Source of the DNA: Pseudacidovorax sp. NFM-22
GTDB lineage: Bacteria > Pseudomonadota > Gammaproteobacteria > Burkholderiales > Burkholderiaceae_C
Length of the DNA stretch: 64,000 nt
Assembly (NCBI RefSeq): GCF_021401245.1
Contig: NZ_JACBFY010000001.1
Location: 1,054,001 to 1,118,000 of the forward strand
Direction: 5' to 3'
How positions within the stretch are numbered: position 1 is the stretch's first letter; each line of letters begins with the position of its first letter. The notes below the pieces were generated by a model that was not told the origin of the DNA, did no database searches, and saw only the letters and a program-made list of their open reading frames with translations. The position numbers and the translations under genes were made by a program. Of this stretch, positions 1-11,002 are shown piece by piece.

Positions 1-2
1 GA

Positions 3-608
3 CTCCTCGACGCGCTTGATGCGATCGAGGAAGCCGTGCCGGGGCTGCGCGGCCGGATGGACCGGCGTCGTGTGGCTGTAGCGGGGCACTCGCTCGGCGC
101 CATGACGGCGGGAATGCTGCTGGGCCAGCGCGTCACCGACGTGGACGGTTCGGTGGTCGATCTGCGCGACGCGCGGATCGCCGCCGGCGTCATCATCGCC
201 GGACCAGGCAACCCGAACTATCTGACTGGGGCCGCTGGTGACCGCTACCCGATCCTGCGCACTCTCGACTTCTCGGCGATGACCGCGCCGGCGCTAGTAG
301 TGGTCGGCGACCGGGACGTCAATCCGATGTTCTCTGATCAGGCGGAGTATCGCGCCGGCGCCTACACCCTGAGCCCCAGCCCCAAGGACCTGCTCACCGT
401 GTTCGGGGGCGAACACATCCTTGGCGGAATCTCTGGCTACGACGCGGCGGAGACAACCGACGAGAACCCGGCGCGCGTGGAGGCGGTGGCGCAGCTGACA
501 TGGGCCTATCTGCGTACCGCGCTCGATGCGGCAGACCCGGCGTGGAGGGCCGCGAGCGAAGCACTGCGCGCTGCGCCCAGCCCGCTGGCCCGCGTTGACA
601 CGAAGTAA
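3..608 (+). CDS. alpha/beta hydrolase, 5' end outside window
   Basis: The reading frame is open to the window edge, so the N-terminus is missing; an internal GTG at 36 is probably not the real start. The visible part has a nucleophile elbow GHSLGA at about 84-101, then a strand ending in GDRD, where the acid is likely, and a GGEHILGG segment that probably carries the catalytic histidine. This order fits the serine alpha/beta hydrolases of the dienelactone hydrolase or chlorophyllase-like groups. The protein ends with a helical tail of the kind that caps the fold. It is convergent with the DUF6351 gene. The substrate cannot be told from the sequence. The family call is firm and the specific function is open. 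Confidence 0.75.
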   Translation, partial: LLDALDAIEEAVPGLRGRMDRRRVAVAGHSLGAMTAGMLLGQRVTDVDGSVVDLRDARIAAGVIIAGPGNPNYLTGAAGDRYPILRTLDFSAMTAPALVVVGDRDVNPMFSDQAEYRAGAYTLSPSPKDLLTVFGGEHILGGISGYDAAETTDENPARVEAVAQLTWAYLRTALDAADPAWRAASEALRAAPSPLARVDTK

Positions 609-774
609 TGCACGTCTGAAACCTCAACGTGAACAAGGCGCGAGGCACCGCACCTTGGGAGCGTCAGTTGCGTCCGATTCGTGAAGCACGGTGTGGGGAA
701 GCGAGCCGCCAGGCACCGGACCTCGGATGTCAGTTCCTGGGGGTCAATTCACTCCGCCTCCGGAGGCCGGCACG

Positions 775-796
775 AAAAGGGGCACCGCAGAGCCCC
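775..796 (-). terminator. rho-independent terminator of the DUF6351 gene
   Basis: Read on the minus strand, GGGGC and GCCCC form a 5-bp stem around an 8-nt loop, followed directly by four T residues. It lies about 20 nt past the stop codon of the DUF6351 gene. The stem is short, so strength is uncertain. Confidence 0.5.
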
Positions 797-817
797 TCGG
801 CGCCTACCCCAGGCGCC

Positions 818-3070
<2,253 letters not shown>

Positions 3071-3159
3071 ACTGTCTCCTGGTGTCGAATCTGATCTTCA
3101 CAAAGCGTAAAGAACGGTCCCCGACACCACGGTCGTTGCGATGACATACGAGGCATGAA

Positions 3160-3918
3160 TTGCTACAGGTAATCCCTGATGCCCCGCAGGCCACCCCGTG
3201 TCTTGAGGCCATGGTCCGGCGCTCGCGGTGGGCTTCGCGGCTCGACGCTCCGGACCTGGAACATGTCCTCGGCAGCATGCAGGAGCGCCGCTACGCGGGG
3301 GGCGCATGCATCGCGGGCGCTGGCCAGCCGGTCGAACATTGGATGGCCCTGATCGACGGTTTCGCCAAGATGTCGGTGGCCTCGGAGGGCGGACGTGTAT
3401 CCACGCTGACAGGGGTGTCTGCAGGCGTCTGGTTCGGCGAAGGCTCGCTGATCAAGCACGAAGCCCGGCGCTACGACGTGTTCGCGCTGCGGCCCGCGCG
3501 CGTGGCGCTGATGCCGCGACGCACCTTCGAATGGCTGCGCGAGACCAGCATCGCCTTCAACCACTACCTGCAGGAACTGCTCAACGCGCGGCTGAGCCTG
3601 TTCATCGGCGCGCTCGAGCATGAACGGCTGCTCGACACCGATGCACGTGTGGCCCATTGCCTGGCGAGCCTGTTCAACCCCGAGCTCTACCCGGACGCTC
3701 CCCGGCACCTGCAGGTGGGCCAGACCGAGGTGGCATTGCTCGCCAACGTGTCGCGCCAGCGCGTGAACGTGGCACTGCAGCGGCTCCAGGCCCTGGGTCT
3801 GGTCCGGATCGAGAGGCGCGGACTCACGGTGCTGGACCTGGCCGGCCTCGACGGTTTTCAGGCCTCTCTCGGTGCCGAAGTCGTGGCACGCGACGCGAGG
3901 GCCCCGCGCCACGCCTGA
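3160..3918 (+). CDS. Crp/Fnr-family transcriptional regulator
   Basis: About 250 residues with a cyclic-nucleotide-binding-like beta roll in the first 130 residues, a long dimerisation helix (around HYLQELLNARLSLFIGALE) and a C-terminal winged helix-turn-helix with TEVALLANVSRQRVNVALQR as recognition region. It lacks an Fnr-type N-terminal cysteine cluster, so an iron-sulfur oxygen sensor is unlikely. The ligand is unknown. The start is uncertain: TTG at 3160 gives the longest form and ATG at 3211 is an in-frame alternative that removes 17 residues. The gene is divergent from the DUF6351 hydrolase and shares an 89-nt promoter region with it, which suggests local regulation of that gene. Confidence 0.85.
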   Translation: MLQVIPDAPQATPCLEAMVRRSRWASRLDAPDLEHVLGSMQERRYAGGACIAGAGQPVEHWMALIDGFAKMSVASEGGRVSTLTGVSAGVWFGEGSLIKHEARRYDVFALRPARVALMPRRTFEWLRETSIAFNHYLQELLNARLSLFIGALEHERLLDTDARVAHCLASLFNPELYPDAPRHLQVGQTEVALLANVSRQRVNVALQRLQALGLVRIERRGLTVLDLAGLDGFQASLGAEVVARDARAPRHA

Positions 3919-3975
3919 GCACAGCCGGCGTTCAGCACAGGTCGACGCCGTCCTTGACGTCGGCGAACCTCGCCC

Positions 3976-5712
3976 CTACGCGCCCAGTCCCTCCACCTCG
4001 CGCACCCAGCGCTGGCGCATGCGCAGGATGCGCGGCAGCGCGCGCAGGAAGGCATCGACCAGCCGCGGCTCGAAGGCGGTGCCCGCGCCGGCACGGATCT
4101 GGGCCACGGCCGCCTCTTCGCTCAAGGCCTCGCGGTAGGGGCGCGGCGAGGTCATGGCGTCGAAGCTGTCGGCAATGGCGACGATGCGCGCCGCCAGCGG
4201 AATCTGCTCGCCCGCCAGGCCCGACGGATAGCCGGTGCCGTCCCAGCGCTCGTGGTGGCACAGCGCGATGTCGCGGGCCATGCCCAGCACATCCGACGGG
4301 TCGTCGCCGATGAGCTGGGCGCCCAGCAGCGGATGGGCACGCATCACGGTCCATTCGTCCGCATCCAGCGGCCCGGGCTTGCGCAGCACCGCATCGGGCA
4401 CGGCCACGATGCCCAGGTCGTGCAGCGGGGCCGAGCTCTGCAGCATGGCGCACCAGTCGGCGCGGGCGCCCGCCTCCAGCGCGATCTCGTGCGCGGTCTG
4501 GCTCATGCGCTGGATGTGCGAGGTGCTCACGTTGGCCCGCATGGCGGCCGCATCGCACAGGCGCTGCAACTGGCGCAGGCTGGACTGCTGCGCGGCCAGC
4601 ATGCCCAGCGCCGCCAGGTGCGTGCGCACGCGCGCCGCCACCACATGCGGATAGAAGGGCTTGGTGATGTAGTCGGCCGCGCCCAGGCGCAGGGCCTTGG
4701 CCTCGGCATCGCCATCGTGCACCGCGGTGCAGAACACGATCGGGATGTGCCGGGTGGCCGGGTCGGCCTTGAGCGCCTCGCACACGGCATAGCCATCGAT
4801 GCCGGGCATCATCAGGTCGAGCAGGATCAGGTCGGGCCGGCGCTCGCGGGCCAGTTCGATGGCGCGCCCACCCTCGGTGGCGAAGATAAGGTGGTAGTCC
4901 GCCTGCAGCGACAGGCGCAGCAGTTGCAGGTTGCTGGGCTCGTCGTCCACCAGCAGCAGGCTCTGGCGGCGCACCTCGGGCGGCGGCGTCAGGGCGGCGT
5001 CGGGGACGGCCGGCCCGTCCTGCGCGCCGGCCCCCTTCTCCATGCAGATGGCACTCAACTGCGCGGCGGGCAGCGGCCGCAGGAAGGCCGCGCGCTCCTC
5101 GCCCTGCGCCAGCAGCCAGGCCCGGCCCAGGCCGCGCGGCAGGACGACCGGCATGCGGCGCGGCTTGCCGGGCGGGCCGTAGTTGCCCATCAGCGGATGG
5201 CCCGCGGCGTCCACGGTGAGCAGGCCCACGCTCAGGCGGCGCACGCCGTTCTCGTCGGCCCAGCTGTTCCACAGGCCGGCCAGGTACAGGGGGCCGTCGT
5301 CCCGGCGCGCGATGCGGGTGAGCCATGGCTCGCCGCCGGGATTGCGGTGATCGGGCACATGCAGGGCCGCCACCGGCACCAGGCACTGTTGGGCGCCCTG
5401 CCAGGCGCTGCGCACGGCCAGCTTGCCCAGTTCGTCGTCGCGGATCAGGGCCGTGCGGGCACGCAGCGCCGCGGGCAGGCCGGCGCGCAGGGTCTCGCGC
5501 GTGACCAGGCCCCAACGGCCGGCGGCGATGGCGATCTCGCTGCCGCGGCGGACGACGAAGGACAGTTCGCCACCCTGCAGGACGGGGGCGGTGCCGGCCT
5601 CGGGGAAGCTCCAGTCGCCCGCCCGAAGGTCGCGGCGCAGGGCCTCCCAATGATGGGGCCGCGCAGATTCAAGACTTGAAATCATGGAGGCACAGCGCCA
5701 GGACATTCGCAC
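3976..5712 (-). CDS. degenerate SRAP-like / receiver / HD-GYP fusion protein
   Basis: A 578-residue protein with three parts. Residues about 50-220 resemble the SRAP (YedK/HMCES) fold: RWGLV at 66-70, a CLVP strand at 110-113, YLAGLW at 143-148 and RMPVVLP at 186-192. The SRAP catalytic residues (Cys2 and the conserved Asn, Glu and His) all appear replaced. Residues 251-369 form a CheY-like receiver with Asp256/Asp257, phosphoacceptor Asp299, Thr329 and Lys351. Residues about 395-570 form an HD-GYP domain with His431-Asp432, HHERWDGTGYP at 486-496 and DSFDAMTSPRPYR, so cyclic-di-GMP hydrolysis is likely. The Lys that normally follows HD-x-G is Ile here. Starts GTG 5712, ATG 5706 and ATG 5685 are all possible; none has a clear ribosome site. 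No kinase gene is adjacent. An AT-rich patch at 5800-5822 may hold its promoter. Confidence 0.8.
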   Translation of the reverse strand: MRMSWRCASMISSLESARPHHWEALRRDLRAGDWSFPEAGTAPVLQGGELSFVVRRGSEIAIAAGRWGLVTRETLRAGLPAALRARTALIRDDELGKLAVRSAWQGAQQCLVPVAALHVPDHRNPGGEPWLTRIARRDDGPLYLAGLWNSWADENGVRRLSVGLLTVDAAGHPLMGNYGPPGKPRRMPVVLPRGLGRAWLLAQGEERAAFLRPLPAAQLSAICMEKGAGAQDGPAVPDAALTPPPEVRRQSLLLVDDEPSNLQLLRLSLQADYHLIFATEGGRAIELARERRPDLILLDLMMPGIDGYAVCEALKADPATRHIPIVFCTAVHDGDAEAKALRLGAADYITKPFYPHVVAARVRTHLAALGMLAAQQSSLRQLQRLCDAAAMRANVSTSHIQRMSQTAHEIALEAGARADWCAMLQSSAPLHDLGIVAVPDAVLRKPGPLDADEWTVMRAHPLLGAQLIGDDPSDVLGMARDIALCHHERWDGTGYPSGLAGEQIPLAARIVAIADSFDAMTSPRPYREALSEEAAVAQIRAGAGTAFEPRLVDAFLRALPRILRMRQRWVREVEGLGA

Positions 5713-5823
5713 GCGATCACGACGCGGCGATCCCCGGACGACGAATGCGGGGCGTTTGAGAGGCCGGTCCCATCCAGGTCCCGGCCAGGGCGCCCCGGCA
5801 CTCTATTAACAATTATTTGCAGT

Positions 5824-6768
5824 CTATCGTGTGAAAGCGGGATCCGCTTCGATTTCGGCACCCATCAACCACTGCTGCGCCTCGTCATCGAAGCCCGCCA
5901 CGGGCTGGGCCTTGGCCAGCGCCATCCACACGCCGAAGGGCAGGCACTCGACCGGCCGGTGCACGGCGGCGCGGGCGACCGTGAGCCGCGTCCCCTCCAG
6001 TAGCATCACGCCGCACTCGGCGGGCACGTCCTCCGGCCCGCCGATGGGCCGGCCGCGGGCGTCGTTGCCCAGCACGTACCAGCATTCGCCGCCCAGGTCG
6101 AGGTAGGCGGCGCGCTTGTCGGGCCGGCGCAGGTCGCCCAGCAGGTCGGCCCGGCTGACCTTCACCTCGTGCACGACGGGATGGGCATAGGCCTCGACGG
6201 TGGTGTTGCGGATCGAGAAGACGTCGGGCCGCGCGATGCACCAGCGCACCGGGCCCTCCGGCTCCAGCGGTGCGAGGCGCGCCCGCAGGCTCAGGCCGCG
6301 CCAGGCGATGCGGCCGCCGCGGGTCATCTCGCGCGCCACCTGCTCGACGAGCGACTCATGCGCCGACATCGCGCCGCGGTTGCCGGCCAGGGCGCCGGCC
6401 AGCTGCGCCACGCCGGCATCGCTCAGGCGCACGGTCTCGTGGCCCAGGGCCGAGCGCACGCGCTCCAGCAGGCCGGCGGCCAGCAGGTCGACCTCGATGG
6501 CATCGCAGCAGGGCCAGCCGGCCGAGCGGTAGACCTCGCGCAGTCGGCGCATGTGCACCCGCCCCAGCGCGGCCACGGGCCGGGGCGGGTCGCCCACGGG
6601 TGGTGGGGGTGGCGGATCGGTGACCGGCAGTTCGTGGGGCGGCGGATCGCCGGCCGGCGGCGGCACGACGATGGGCGGCGACGCCGGCGGCTGCCCCGGC
6701 GCCGGCGGTGGCGGGTTGGAAGGCAGGGGCGCCGCCCGCACGTCGGTCGAGAAAGAAAGGGCAGACAT
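5824..6768 (-). CDS. proline-rich protein with possible PD-(D/E)xK nuclease fold
   Basis: A 314-residue protein not matched to a named family. Residues 14-66 are a low-complexity proline-rich segment, probably disordered. Residues about 70-165 are helical and include a winged-helix-like stretch (ETVRLSDAGVAQLAGAL). Residues about 170-235 carry a pattern that resembles PD-(D/E)xK nucleases such as MmcB: RPD at 180-182, then a strand with HEVKV, giving Asp182, Glu201 and Lys203, followed by a helix with RADLLGDLRR and a conserved-looking KRAAY. The nuclease reading is an inference from motif spacing. No signal peptide is visible, so it is probably cytoplasmic. It is followed 111 nt later on the same strand by the SRAP-like/HD-GYP gene and diverges from the antiporter gene. 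Confidence 0.55.
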   Translation of the reverse strand: MSALSFSTDVRAAPLPSNPPPPAPGQPPASPPIVVPPPAGDPPPHELPVTDPPPPPPVGDPPRPVAALGRVHMRRLREVYRSAGWPCCDAIEVDLLAAGLLERVRSALGHETVRLSDAGVAQLAGALAGNRGAMSAHESLVEQVAREMTRGGRIAWRGLSLRARLAPLEPEGPVRWCIARPDVFSIRNTTVEAYAHPVVHEVKVSRADLLGDLRRPDKRAAYLDLGGECWYVLGNDARGRPIGGPEDVPAECGVMLLEGTRLTVARAAVHRPVECLPFGVWMALAKAQPVAGFDDEAQQWLMGAEIEADPAFTR

Positions 6769-6890
6769 GCACCAAGGCTAACGCCAAGGCGGCAACCCTG
6801 GCCGCGGGTGCGATGTTGGGGCCGTCCTACGCCCTTTGGCCGACGCGGGGCCATGTCACACTGCCGCGGCCTTTTAACCCCTGAGCGCCG

Positions 6891-8087
6891 ATGACCGTTT
6901 CCGAAGTCTTCCTGATCGCGATGCTGATCGTTTTCTCCCTGCCCTACCTGCTGTGGCGGCTGGGGCGCACCGACTACTTCGCGCCGCTGGTGGTGGTGCA
7001 GATCATCATGGGCATCCTGCTGGGCCCGGGCGTGCTGGGCGCCGCCTTTCCCGACTATTACGAGTTCGTGTTCAGCGCGCCGGTGATCCAGTCGCTCAAC
7101 GGCGTGGCGCAGTGGGCGGTGATGCTCTTCGTGTGGATCGCCGGCATCGAGCTGGACCTGCGCAAGGCCTGGACGCACCGCGGCGAAAGCAGTGTGACCG
7201 CCGGCCTGGCGCTGGGCGTGCCGCTGCTGCTGGGCAGTGCCGCGGCGCTGGTGCTGCTGATGCAGCCGGGCTGGATGGGCGCCAAGGCCCAGCACTGGCA
7301 GTTCGTGCTGGGCATCGGCATGGCGTGCGCGGTGACGGCGCTGCCGATCCTGATCTTGCTGATGGAAAAGCTGGAAATCCTGCGCCAGCCGCTGGGCCAG
7401 CGCATCCTGCGCTATGCCAGCCTGGACGACATCGCCATCTGGGGCGTGCTGGCCGTCATCCTCACCGACTGGGAGCGCGTGGGCCGTCAGGTGGGCTTCC
7501 TGCTGGTCTTTGCCGTGGCCTCGGTGCTGTTCCGGCGGCTGATGCGTCGCGTGCCCGAGCGCGACCGTTGGTACCTGGGCCTGATCTGGTTGGCCGCCTG
7601 CGGCCTGGGCGCCGACTGGTCGGGCCTGCACTACATGGTGGGCGCCTTCATCGCCGGCGTGGTGATGGACGGCGACTGGTTCGACCAGGAGCACATGGAC
7701 TTGCTGCGCCACCATGTGCTGCTGGTGATCATGCCGGTGTTCTTCCTCAGCACCGGGCTGCGCACCAGCTGGCAGGTGGGCGGCTTCGCCGTCTTCGGGG
7801 CCGCCGCCCTGCTGCTGGCGGCCTCGGTGGCGGGCAAGCTGGCCGGCCTGGGCCTGGCCGGCCGCATCCTGGGCTGGGCCCGCGGCGAGGGCATGCTGAT
7901 CGGCTGGCTGCTGCAGACCAAGGCGCTGATCATGATCATCTTTGCCAACGTACTGCTGGACAAGGCCATCATCACCAACGCCACCTTCACGGCCCTGCTG
8001 CTGATGGCAGTGGCCAGCACCATGCTGACGGTGCCCATGGTCACGCCGCGGCTGCGGCGCATGGGCCAGGCGGCTGGCAGTCGCTGA
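6891..8087 (+). CDS. cation:proton antiporter, CPA2 type
   Basis: A 398-residue integral membrane protein with about 11-12 hydrophobic segments. The region SLDDIAIWGVLAVIL holds the paired acidic residues that bind the ion in the Kef/NhaA-like CPA2 superfamily, and the FVWIAGIELDLR segment in the fourth helix region is typical of the Na+/H+ exchanger family. It lacks a C-terminal TrkA-N/RCK domain, so it is the membrane module alone. The likely role is exchange of Na+ or K+ for protons across the inner membrane. It starts at ATG 6891 and is convergent with the Bug receptor gene, 24 nt away. The ion specificity is not visible. Confidence 0.85.
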   Translation: MTVSEVFLIAMLIVFSLPYLLWRLGRTDYFAPLVVVQIIMGILLGPGVLGAAFPDYYEFVFSAPVIQSLNGVAQWAVMLFVWIAGIELDLRKAWTHRGESSVTAGLALGVPLLLGSAAALVLLMQPGWMGAKAQHWQFVLGIGMACAVTALPILILLMEKLEILRQPLGQRILRYASLDDIAIWGVLAVILTDWERVGRQVGFLLVFAVASVLFRRLMRRVPERDRWYLGLIWLAACGLGADWSGLHYMVGAFIAGVVMDGDWFDQEHMDLLRHHVLLVIMPVFFLSTGLRTSWQVGGFAVFGAAALLLAASVAGKLAGLGLAGRILGWARGEGMLIGWLLQTKALIMIIFANVLLDKAIITNATFTALLLMAVASTMLTVPMVTPRLRRMGQAAGSR

Positions 8088-8111
8088 GCGCCCTCGCCGG
8101 CCCCGGCGGCG

Positions 8112-9098
8112 CTATTCGGCCTCGATGCCGGCCGCCTTGATCACCTGGCCCCACTTGCGCGTCTCGCCGGACTGGAAGCGGGCCAGCTCCTCCGGCGTCG
8201 TGGTCCAGGCCTCGGAGCCGGAGCCGTCGAAGAAGCCCTTGGCGGCGGCGCTCTTCGTGGCCTTGCCCAGCACGTCGTTGAGCTTGGCGACGACCGGCGC
8301 GGGCGTGCCGGCGGGCGCATAGGCCGCGAACCAGTAGCCCATGTCGTAGCCCTTGACGCCCGCCTCGTCCAGCGTGGGCACGTCGGGCAGCTGCGTGCTG
8401 CGCTTCTGCGTGGAATAGGCCAGTGCGCGCAGCTTGCCCGCCTTGATCTGCGGCACGCCGGTGGAGGTGTCGGTGATCATCATGTCGATCTGACCGCCCA
8501 GCAGGTCGGTGATGGCCAGCGGGTTGCTTTTGTAGGGGACATGCAGGATGTCCACATGGGCCATCTGCTTGAGCATCTCGCCCGCCACGCGGCTGGACGA
8601 GCTGCCGCTGCCGAAGCTCATCTTGCCGGGGTTCTTCTTCGCGGCGGCCAGCAACTCGGCCACGTTCTTGTACGGCGCGCTGGCGTTGACCACCAGCACC
8701 TGGCCGCCCTTGCCCAGGCCGGTGACGGGCGCGAAGTCCTTCACCGGGTCATAGGGCAGTTTCCGGTAGAGGTGCTCGTTGGCCGCATGCGTGGTGTTGG
8801 TGGTGATGAGCACCATATAGCCGTCGGCCGGCGCCTTGGCCACGTACTGCGCCGCGATCATGCCGCTGGCGCCGGCGCGGTTGTCCACCACCACCGACTG
8901 GCCGGTCTGCTCGGTGAAGGACTGGCCCAGCGCCCGCGCCAGCTGGTCGGTGGCGCTGCCGGCCGCGAAGGGCACGACGAAGGTGACGGGCTTGGCCGGA
9001 TAGGCCGGGGACTGCGCCTGGGCCAGGCCGGGCAGCGTGGCGGCGGCCAGAGCGGTGGCGAGCCAGGTGCGTCGGTGCAGGGGCGGGAATCGGTTCAT
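8112..9098 (-). CDS. Bug/TctC-family tripartite transporter substrate-binding protein
   Basis: A 328-residue periplasmic solute receptor. ATG 9098 is preceded by a strong GAGGAGAC ribosome site. The first 28 residues form a signal peptide ending in AQA. The mature start PAKPVTFVVPFAAGSATDQL is the hallmark of the Bug/TctC family, which binds carboxylates such as tricarboxylates, aromatic acids or amino acids. The Asp and Ala residues around the ligand loops look intact. No TctA or TctB membrane gene is in the window, so this is an orphan receptor, as is common in Burkholderiales. It lies 41 nt behind the AtuC-like gene and is probably co-transcribed with the two Atu-like genes under the divergent LysR regulator. 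Confidence 0.93.
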   Translation of the reverse strand: MNRFPPLHRRTWLATALAAATLPGLAQAQSPAYPAKPVTFVVPFAAGSATDQLARALGQSFTEQTGQSVVVDNRAGASGMIAAQYVAKAPADGYMVLITTNTTHAANEHLYRKLPYDPVKDFAPVTGLGKGGQVLVVNASAPYKNVAELLAAAKKNPGKMSFGSGSSSSRVAGEMLKQMAHVDILHVPYKSNPLAITDLLGGQIDMMITDTSTGVPQIKAGKLRALAYSTQKRSTQLPDVPTLDEAGVKGYDMGYWFAAYAPAGTPAPVVAKLNDVLGKATKSAAAKGFFDGSGSEAWTTTPEELARFQSGETRKWGQVIKAAGIEAE

Positions 9099-9139
9099 GT
9101 CTCTTGTCTCCTCGGTCGGGGGTGGATGAAGGAAGGTCG

Positions 9140-9538
9140 TCAGTCGATGGGTGGACCGGCCAGATGCCCGCACAGCGCGGCAGGCACCCGCACCGGCAGG
9201 TCGAGCAGCAGGTACGACAGCGCCTTGCCATGGCTGTCGAGGTTGAGGGCGTCGTTGACGCCGCCGTCCAGCACGTCGTCGAGCACGAAGTTCATCGCCT
9301 GCAGCCTGGGCAGCAGGTGGCGCGTGACGCGGCTGGGCCGGCGATGGGCGAACAGCGTGGCGACCGCGTCCTCCGTCACCTGCTCGACCAGTAGCGGCCA
9401 CAGGTCCGCATGCCAGGCGATCACGCTGATGTTGGAGCGGTTGCCCTTGTCGCCCGTGCGGCCGTGCGCCAGCCGATGAAGGGGAAGGACCCGTTCGGCA
9501 TCGGCGTGCGGGGCGGAGGGGAAAGGCGTGGGATTCAT
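9140..9538 (-). CDS. AtuC-terminal-like / acyclic terpene utilization small protein
   Basis: A 132-residue protein. It matches the small domain that is either fused to, or encoded next to, AtuA-type (DUF1446) proteins. The segment LAHGRTGDKGNRSNISVIAW is characteristic. It starts 11 nt after the AtuA-like gene stop and is therefore very likely translated with it and part of one complex. In Pseudomonas the Atu locus degrades acyclic terpenes such as citronellol, but homologues occur in many organic-acid operons and the reaction here is not known. No signal peptide is present, so it acts in the cytoplasm. Confidence 0.8.
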   Translation of the reverse strand: MNPTPFPSAPHADAERVLPLHRLAHGRTGDKGNRSNISVIAWHADLWPLLVEQVTEDAVATLFAHRRPSRVTRHLLPRLQAMNFVLDDVLDGGVNDALNLDSHGKALSYLLLDLPVRVPAALCGHLAGPPID

Positions 9539-9549
9539 CGTGGGCCTCC

Positions 9550-10920
9550 TCAATCGGCCATGAAGTAGCCGGTGCTCACGGCTTCGCGCGGGACCAGGCA
9601 GGACAGCGTGCCCAGGCGCGGCCGCATGCCGGTGCGCACGCCGCCACCGCCGGCGGGCCCGCAGCAGTACAGCGCCGTGACCTCGCGCACCAGGCGGCGC
9701 GCGACGGCCGCATCGGCATGCTGCAGGGCCACGCGCAGGCGGATGTCGCGCAGGGCATCGTCCGGCGCAGCGGAGGCCGCATCGAGCGCCGCCGCCAGGG
9801 CGCGGCCCGCGTCGTCGCCAAAGATGCTGCAGGCGCCGATCAGGTCCACCCGCAGCGGGCCGGCGTCGCGCAGGCGCTCGCGCAGCACCTCGCCGGCCAG
9901 GCGGGCCCGGCCCAGGGCGCGGGCGCCCGCGTAGCTGATCTCGCCCTCGGCGAACCAGCCGGTGGCATGGCACACGTTGACCTTGAGCGTGGCCGGCCGC
10001 GCATGGCCGCGCACGCCCTGCAGGCGCACGCCGCGCTCCGTCTGCAGCACCTCGGCCTCACGGATGTCGGCCACCACGTCGGGCGTGAGGTAGGCGCCGG
10101 GGTCGTGCAGTTCGTAGAGGAGCTGTTCCTTGACCGTGTGCAGGTCCAGCCGGCCGCCGGTGCCCTCGGGCTTGAAGAGCGTGCAGCTGCCATCGGCCTC
10201 GATCTCGGCGATGGGATAGCCCAGCGTGGCCAGGCCCGGCACCTCCTTGTAGCCCGGGTCGGCGAAGTAGCCGCCGGTCACCTGCGCGCCGCACTCCAGC
10301 AGGTGGCCGGCCATCGTGGCGCCGGCCAGGCGGTCCCAGTCGTCCAGGGCCCAGCCGTAGTGCGCCAGCGCCGGGCCCAGGGCCAGCGCCGGGTCGGCCA
10401 CGCGGCCGGCGACCACGATGTCGGCACCGGCGCGCAGGGCGTTGGCGATGGCCTCGGCGCCGATGTAGGCATTGGCGCTGACCGGCGGCTCGGCCGGCAT
10501 GGCGGCACCCAGGCACTGCGCCAGCAGGTCGTGGTGTTCCGGGCCGGAGAGGTCGTCGCCATGCACGACGGCGATGCGTGGCGCGCGCAGGCCCAGTCCG
10601 CGTGCCAGTTGCTGGATGCGCCGCGCCGCGCCGTGCGGATTGGCCGCGCCGAAGTTGCTGACGATGCGCACGCCGTGGGCCAGGCAGTCGGCCAGCACGG
10701 GGCGCAGCAGCTCGTCCAGCAGCGGCTCGAAGCCGGCATCGGGGTCGTCGCGGCGGGCCAGTTGGGCCAGCGCCAGGGTGCGCTCGGCCAGGGTCTCAAA
10801 GATCAGCACGGCGCTCTGGCCGCGGGCGATCAGTTCGCGCACCACGGGCGCCGCGGCGTCCACCCGGTCGCCCGAGAAGCCGGCGGCGCAGCCGATCAGC
10901 AGTCGTTCCTTCAGTGCCAT
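9550..10920 (-). CDS. AtuA-like (DUF1446) family protein
   Basis: A 456-residue cytoplasmic protein. ATG 10920 is preceded by AGGAGAC and is preferred over an upstream in-frame start at 10941. The opening MALKERLLIGCAAGFSGDR and the internal NFGAANPHGAARRIQQLA fit the DUF1446/AtuA family. This family occurs in terpene and leucine-related degradation pathways and in many uncharacterised carboxylate operons. It is the first gene of a three-gene unit: AtuA-like, AtuC-like and Bug receptor. The divergent LysR gene begins 82 nt away and is the obvious candidate regulator. The substrate is unknown; a branched or unsaturated acyl compound imported by the receptor's transporter would fit the neighbourhood. 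Confidence 0.85.
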   Translation of the reverse strand: MALKERLLIGCAAGFSGDRVDAAAPVVRELIARGQSAVLIFETLAERTLALAQLARRDDPDAGFEPLLDELLRPVLADCLAHGVRIVSNFGAANPHGAARRIQQLARGLGLRAPRIAVVHGDDLSGPEHHDLLAQCLGAAMPAEPPVSANAYIGAEAIANALRAGADIVVAGRVADPALALGPALAHYGWALDDWDRLAGATMAGHLLECGAQVTGGYFADPGYKEVPGLATLGYPIAEIEADGSCTLFKPEGTGGRLDLHTVKEQLLYELHDPGAYLTPDVVADIREAEVLQTERGVRLQGVRGHARPATLKVNVCHATGWFAEGEISYAGARALGRARLAGEVLRERLRDAGPLRVDLIGACSIFGDDAGRALAAALDAASAAPDDALRDIRLRVALQHADAAVARRLVREVTALYCCGPAGGGGVRTGMRPRLGTLSCLVPREAVSTGYFMAD

Positions 10921-11002
10921 GCGTGTCTCCTGCGACGGCACTCTAGGCGCGGGGCGTTATTCTGTGAAATAGATTGTCAGGATCAATTCATCCGCATACC
11001 CA

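Noticed and set aside
4252..5679. A 475-codon plus-strand open frame.
   Set aside because: It is antisense to the SRAP-like/HD-GYP gene, rich in Gln/His/Arg, and has no recognisable domain.
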